From NCBI GenBank assembly GCA_002332755.1, contig DDBO01000222.1:1-8790 (forward strand): a stretch of DNA of 8,790 nt, read 5' to 3'. Below are positions 6,259 to 8,790 of this stretch, one piece after another. Numbering within the stretch: the stretch's first letter is position 1; the number at the start of each line of letters is the position of its first letter. The notes beneath the pieces were generated by a model. It was not told where the DNA came from and made no database searches. It saw only the letters and a list, made by a program, of their open reading frames with translations. Source of the stretch: Bacteroidales bacterium UBA2030. GTDB lineage: Bacteria > Bacteroidota > Bacteroidia > Bacteroidales > TTA-H9. The position numbers and the translations under genes were made by a program.

Positions 6259-7653
6259 TTAGAATCCCAGAATCTTAAGCATACTCTTGTAGCTTTGTTC
6301 CTTGGCGAAGAGTTTGGTATAGTATTCTCCGTTTTCGTCCATATCGATAATGACGTGTTTGGGAGCAGGGATGAGGCAGTGCTGGATTCCGCCATAGCCT
6401 GAAAGGGATTCCTGATAGGCACCCATGTGGAAAAAGCCGATGTATTGTTCTTCATCGGGGACAATTTTAGGTAAGAAGACCGCGTTGGAATGGGCTTCAG
6501 CGTTGTAAAAGTCCTGGCTGTCGCAGGTTAGCCCACCGAGGTGAACCCTTTGGTACTCGAAATTCCAGTTGTTGATGGCCAGTAAAATATATCTCTGGTT
6601 GATGGCCCAGGTATCGGGCAGGGTAGTCATAAAGGAACCATCGATCATGTTCCAGAGCTCACGGTCGTTTTGCTGTTTTTGGTTAACAATGCTGTAAAGC
6701 ATGGCTCCGCTTTCACCCACGGTGTAGGTCCCAAATTCAGTAAAAATGTCGGGCTCGGGTACACCCTGCTGCGCACATGTGTTCTTTATCTGCATGACGA
6801 TCTCCTCGGCCATGTATTCATAGTCGTAGTTAAACTCAAGAGAATTTTTGATGGGAAATCCTCCGCCTATGTTAAGCGAATCGAGTTCAGGACATATTTT
6901 TTTGAGCTCGCAGTATAAGTTAACGGCTTTTAGCAGTTCATTCCAGTAGTAAGCCGTGTCTTTAATACCTGTATTGATGAAGAAGTGAAGCATCTTCAGC
7001 TCAAACAGCGGATTGTTCTGAATCTTTTCCTGGTAATACGGAATAATCTCATTGTAACGAATTCCAAGACGTGAAGTATAAAATTGAAATTGGGGTTCTT
7101 CTTCCGTTGCAATGCGGATACCGAGTTTAGTTTTACGTTTAAGTCCGGCCTCAATATATTTATCCAACTCGAATTTATTGTCGAGTACCGGGATAGTATT
7201 CTCAAATCCATTGTGAATAAGGTTGACAATATTTTCGATATACTGCGGACGCTTAAATCCGTTGCAAATAATGTAATTGTCTTTTTTGAAAATTCCCTGA
7301 TTGTGCAGTTCCTCAACGATATTGATGTCGAACGCTGAGGAAGTTTCGAGATGAACATCGTTTTTAAGTACCTCTTCCAGCACGAATGAAAAATGGTTAC
7401 TCTTTGTACAATAGCAATAATGATATTCGCCATTGTAGTCGGCTTTAGCCATGGCTACATTAAAATTGATTCTGGCTTTCTGAATCTGGCTCGAAATTTT
7501 AGGTAAATACGTAAGCCTGACAGGAGTTCCATACTGCTTAATGATGTCCATTAGCGGTATGTTATTCCAATAAAGTTCATCGTCAATCACATTGAAATCT
7601 TCCTGAGGAAATTCAAATGTTTGCTGGATTAGGTCGATGTACTTGTTTTTCAT
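6259..7653 (-). CDS. speA: Arginine decarboxylase, PLP-dependent (short Bacteroidota form)
   Basis: A 464-residue cytoplasmic enzyme of the alanine-racemase-fold (fold type III) decarboxylases. It converts arginine to agmatine and CO2, the first step towards putrescine. K84 in CYCTKSN is the expected PLP lysine. HFFINTG (223-229), the phosphate-binding LNIGGGFP (260-267) and TEFGTYTVGESG (305-316) line the cofactor site. GGLTCDSQD (373-381) carries the C-terminal Cys-Asp pair (C377, D378) that completes the active site across the dimer, and FFHMGAYQE (407-415) is also typical. It is far shorter than the E. coli enzyme of about 650 residues, but matches the form I recall from flavobacteria, which also clusters with DHS-like genes. 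A related decarboxylase acting on another basic amino acid cannot be excluded. No agmatinase or agmatine deiminase is beside it. The ATG at 7653 has an A-rich leader. Confidence 0.85.
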   Translation of the reverse strand: MKNKYIDLIQQTFEFPQEDFNVIDDELYWNNIPLMDIIKQYGTPVRLTYLPKISSQIQKARINFNVAMAKADYNGEYHYCYCTKSNHFSFVLEEVLKNDVHLETSSAFDINIVEELHNQGIFKKDNYIICNGFKRPQYIENIVNLIHNGFENTIPVLDNKFELDKYIEAGLKRKTKLGIRIATEEEPQFQFYTSRLGIRYNEIIPYYQEKIQNNPLFELKMLHFFINTGIKDTAYYWNELLKAVNLYCELKKICPELDSLNIGGGFPIKNSLEFNYDYEYMAEEIVMQIKNTCAQQGVPEPDIFTEFGTYTVGESGAMLYSIVNQKQQNDRELWNMIDGSFMTTLPDTWAINQRYILLAINNWNFEYQRVHLGGLTCDSQDFYNAEAHSNAVFLPKIVPDEEQYIGFFHMGAYQESLSGYGGIQHCLIPAPKHVIIDMDENGEYYTKLFAKEQSYKSMLKILGF

Positions 7654-7723
7654 TTTTTGTTTCAGGTGATTTAGTTTGACATTCTTTTTTAAATTTAGAT
7701 GACATGGATTTTAAAAAGGAGTG

Positions 7724-7731
7724 CAAAAGTA
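7724..7731 (-). promoter_or_regulatory. Possible -7 element of the speA promoter
   Basis: TACTTTTG on the minus strand, followed by C, fits the Bacteroidota TAnnTTTG element. Transcription would begin near 7717, about 64 bases before the speA ATG. No good TTG is found at the expected distance, so the -33 half is degenerate or absent. No strong terminator was seen between ald and this site. Confidence 0.42.
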
Positions 7732-7919
7732 ATACATTTGGAAATGCATACGACATTTTCTATGAAATTTTTAATAAAAAATAAATCATTGATTAATAAT
7801 ATCTTAAGTATTAACCTGGCAAACAAATGCCCGTATTCATGCCAAACCACTCCGCTACATGCAGAAAATTTAGCTCACTTAGATTTTTGTTTTTAGGCTA
7901 ATCCGGGTGATTTACTTTT

Positions 7920-8790
7920 TTAAAAAGCTGCCATTAACAACTCAATATCCTGTGAAGGAATTGAAAAATGATCTCCAATGGTTTTGTTGGTTAATGTCCC
8001 GTTGAGCAGATAAACTCCCTGTCTTAATCCATAGTCTTTTTTGATATATTTTTCGAGACCACCCAAATAACCAATTTTCAATATGATAGGAGTGAACACA
8101 TTACTTAAGGCATAAGAGGCCGTATGAGGTACCCTTGAGGCAATGTTGGGAACGCAGTAATGGGTGACACCATAAACTTGATATACCGGATGTGTGTGTG
8201 TGGTAGGTCGCGAGGTTTCGATGCAGCCACCCTGGTCGATGCTAACATCAACGATAACCGAGCCTCGTTTCATTTTGCTGACCATTTCTTCACTAACGAT
8301 AAGAGGGGTTCTTCCTTCGCGGCTAAACAATGCGCCGATAACAACATCTGCAGTGAGTAAACTCTTGGTTAATACTTTGGGTTGAATGATACTGGTGAAT
8401 AACCTCGACCCTAAAACATATTGTATATGTCTCAGTTTGTATACCTTATCATCAAAAATTTTAACTATTGCTCCCATACCCAATGCGGTTCTGGCTGCAT
8501 ATTCAGCGACTGTACCTCCTCCAATAATCACGATCTCCGACGGATTAATCCCCGGAAATCCTCCCAGCATACTTCCTTTACCCAATACGGGATGACTTAA
8601 ATATTCTGCTGCCACCAGTATAGCCGTGGTTCCTGAAATCTCACTCATGGAACGCATCACAGGAAAGGCATTGGAATCGTCTTTTATATATTCGAAGCCA
8701 ATCGCAGTGATTTTTTTTTGCATCAATCCGGTGAAGTACTCTTTAGGCTGAATAAAAGTGTGTACGGAAGAAAAAAGTACCTGACGGGGT
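7920..8790 (-). CDS. ald: Alanine dehydrogenase, C-terminal part (gene cut by window edge)
   Basis: The last 289 codons of an enzyme normally about 370-400 residues long. It catalyses the NAD-dependent interconversion of L-alanine and pyruvate plus ammonia in the cytoplasm. The frame stays open to the high-coordinate edge; the TTG/ATG pair at 8726-8721 is internal and not the start, because VLFSSVHTF and EYFTGLM upstream continue the family pattern. Visible signatures are MSEISG (48-53 of the fragment), GGFPGINP, the Rossmann dinucleotide loop IGGGTVAEYAA (89-99), VIVDVSIDQGG, ETSRPTTHTHP and HYCVPNIASRVPHTA. The N-terminal substrate-binding residues lie outside the window. Ald is more likely than the related transhydrogenase alpha subunit, because the fragment ends at the Ald C-terminus with no extra domain. 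No hairpin terminator follows it. Confidence 0.9.
   Translation of the reverse strand, partial: PRQVLFSSVHTFIQPKEYFTGLMQKKITAIGFEYIKDDSNAFPVMRSMSEISGTTAILVAAEYLSHPVLGKGSMLGGFPGINPSEIVIIGGGTVAEYAARTALGMGAIVKIFDDKVYKLRHIQYVLGSRLFTSIIQPKVLTKSLLTADVVIGALFSREGRTPLIVSEEMVSKMKRGSVIVDVSIDQGGCIETSRPTTHTHPVYQVYGVTHYCVPNIASRVPHTASYALSNVFTPIILKIGYLGGLEKYIKKDYGLRQGVYLLNGTLTNKTIGDHFSIPSQDIELLMAAF

Noticed and set aside
6996..7433. A 145-codon minus-strand frame inside speA
   Set aside because: It is a shifted reading of the speA coding sequence, which includes its PLP-lysine region.
7699..7896. A 65-codon plus-strand frame between ald and speA
   Set aside because: It has low complexity and no recognisable domain, and it covers the likely speA promoter; chance in AT-rich DNA is more likely.
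7721..7919. Search for a terminator or riboswitch between ald and speA
   Set aside because: Only a weak four-pair hairpin (GGCA with TGCC) without a T tract was found.

Overview
This window looks like part of a Bacteroidota chromosome. Three signs point that way. The first is AT-rich sequence with A-rich translation starts. The second is promoter-like elements of the Bacteroidota type (TTG, a 17-23 base spacer, then TAnnTTTG). The third is the protein content: a type IX secretion (T9SS) sorting domain, a secreted protein with Bacteroidota-style Ig-like modules, and a flavobacterial-type short arginine decarboxylase beside a deoxyhypusine-synthase-like gene. Every supported gene lies on the minus strand, so transcription runs from high to low coordinates. 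No tRNA, rRNA, CRISPR, insertion sequence or prophage signal was seen.

Right part (8790 to about 5058): central nitrogen and polyamine metabolism. The window edge cuts an alanine dehydrogenase (ald, C-terminal 289 residues). Next comes a PLP-dependent arginine decarboxylase (speA) and then a deoxyhypusine-synthase-like enzyme, ending at an intrinsic terminator. Arginine decarboxylase makes agmatine, the first step to putrescine. Bacteria have no eIF5A, so the DHS-like enzyme probably moves an aminobutyl group to a small polyamine. The agmatine-to-putrescine enzymes are not in the window.

Middle (4881 to 3277): pepD, an M20-type aminoacyl-histidine dipeptidase with all metal ligands present. 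It has its own candidate promoter and a strong intrinsic terminator.

Left part (3270 to 1): a probable operon for exported proteins. A canonical promoter abuts the pepD terminator. It drives a TIM-barrel, glycoside-hydrolase-like protein with a T9SS C-terminal sorting domain. After a 5-base gap comes a Cys-rich Ig-like secreted protein with no sorting domain. After another 19 bases comes a third gene, of which only the signal-peptide start is visible. The most notable feature is a run of ten C residues (coding strand) just before the signal peptide of the TIM-barrel gene. A one-base change there would stop translation within a few codons, which makes it a candidate phase-variation switch.

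Apart from these secreted proteins and the DHS-like enzyme, the genes are ordinary housekeeping functions. I did not see a clearly novel multi-gene system such as a defence locus.
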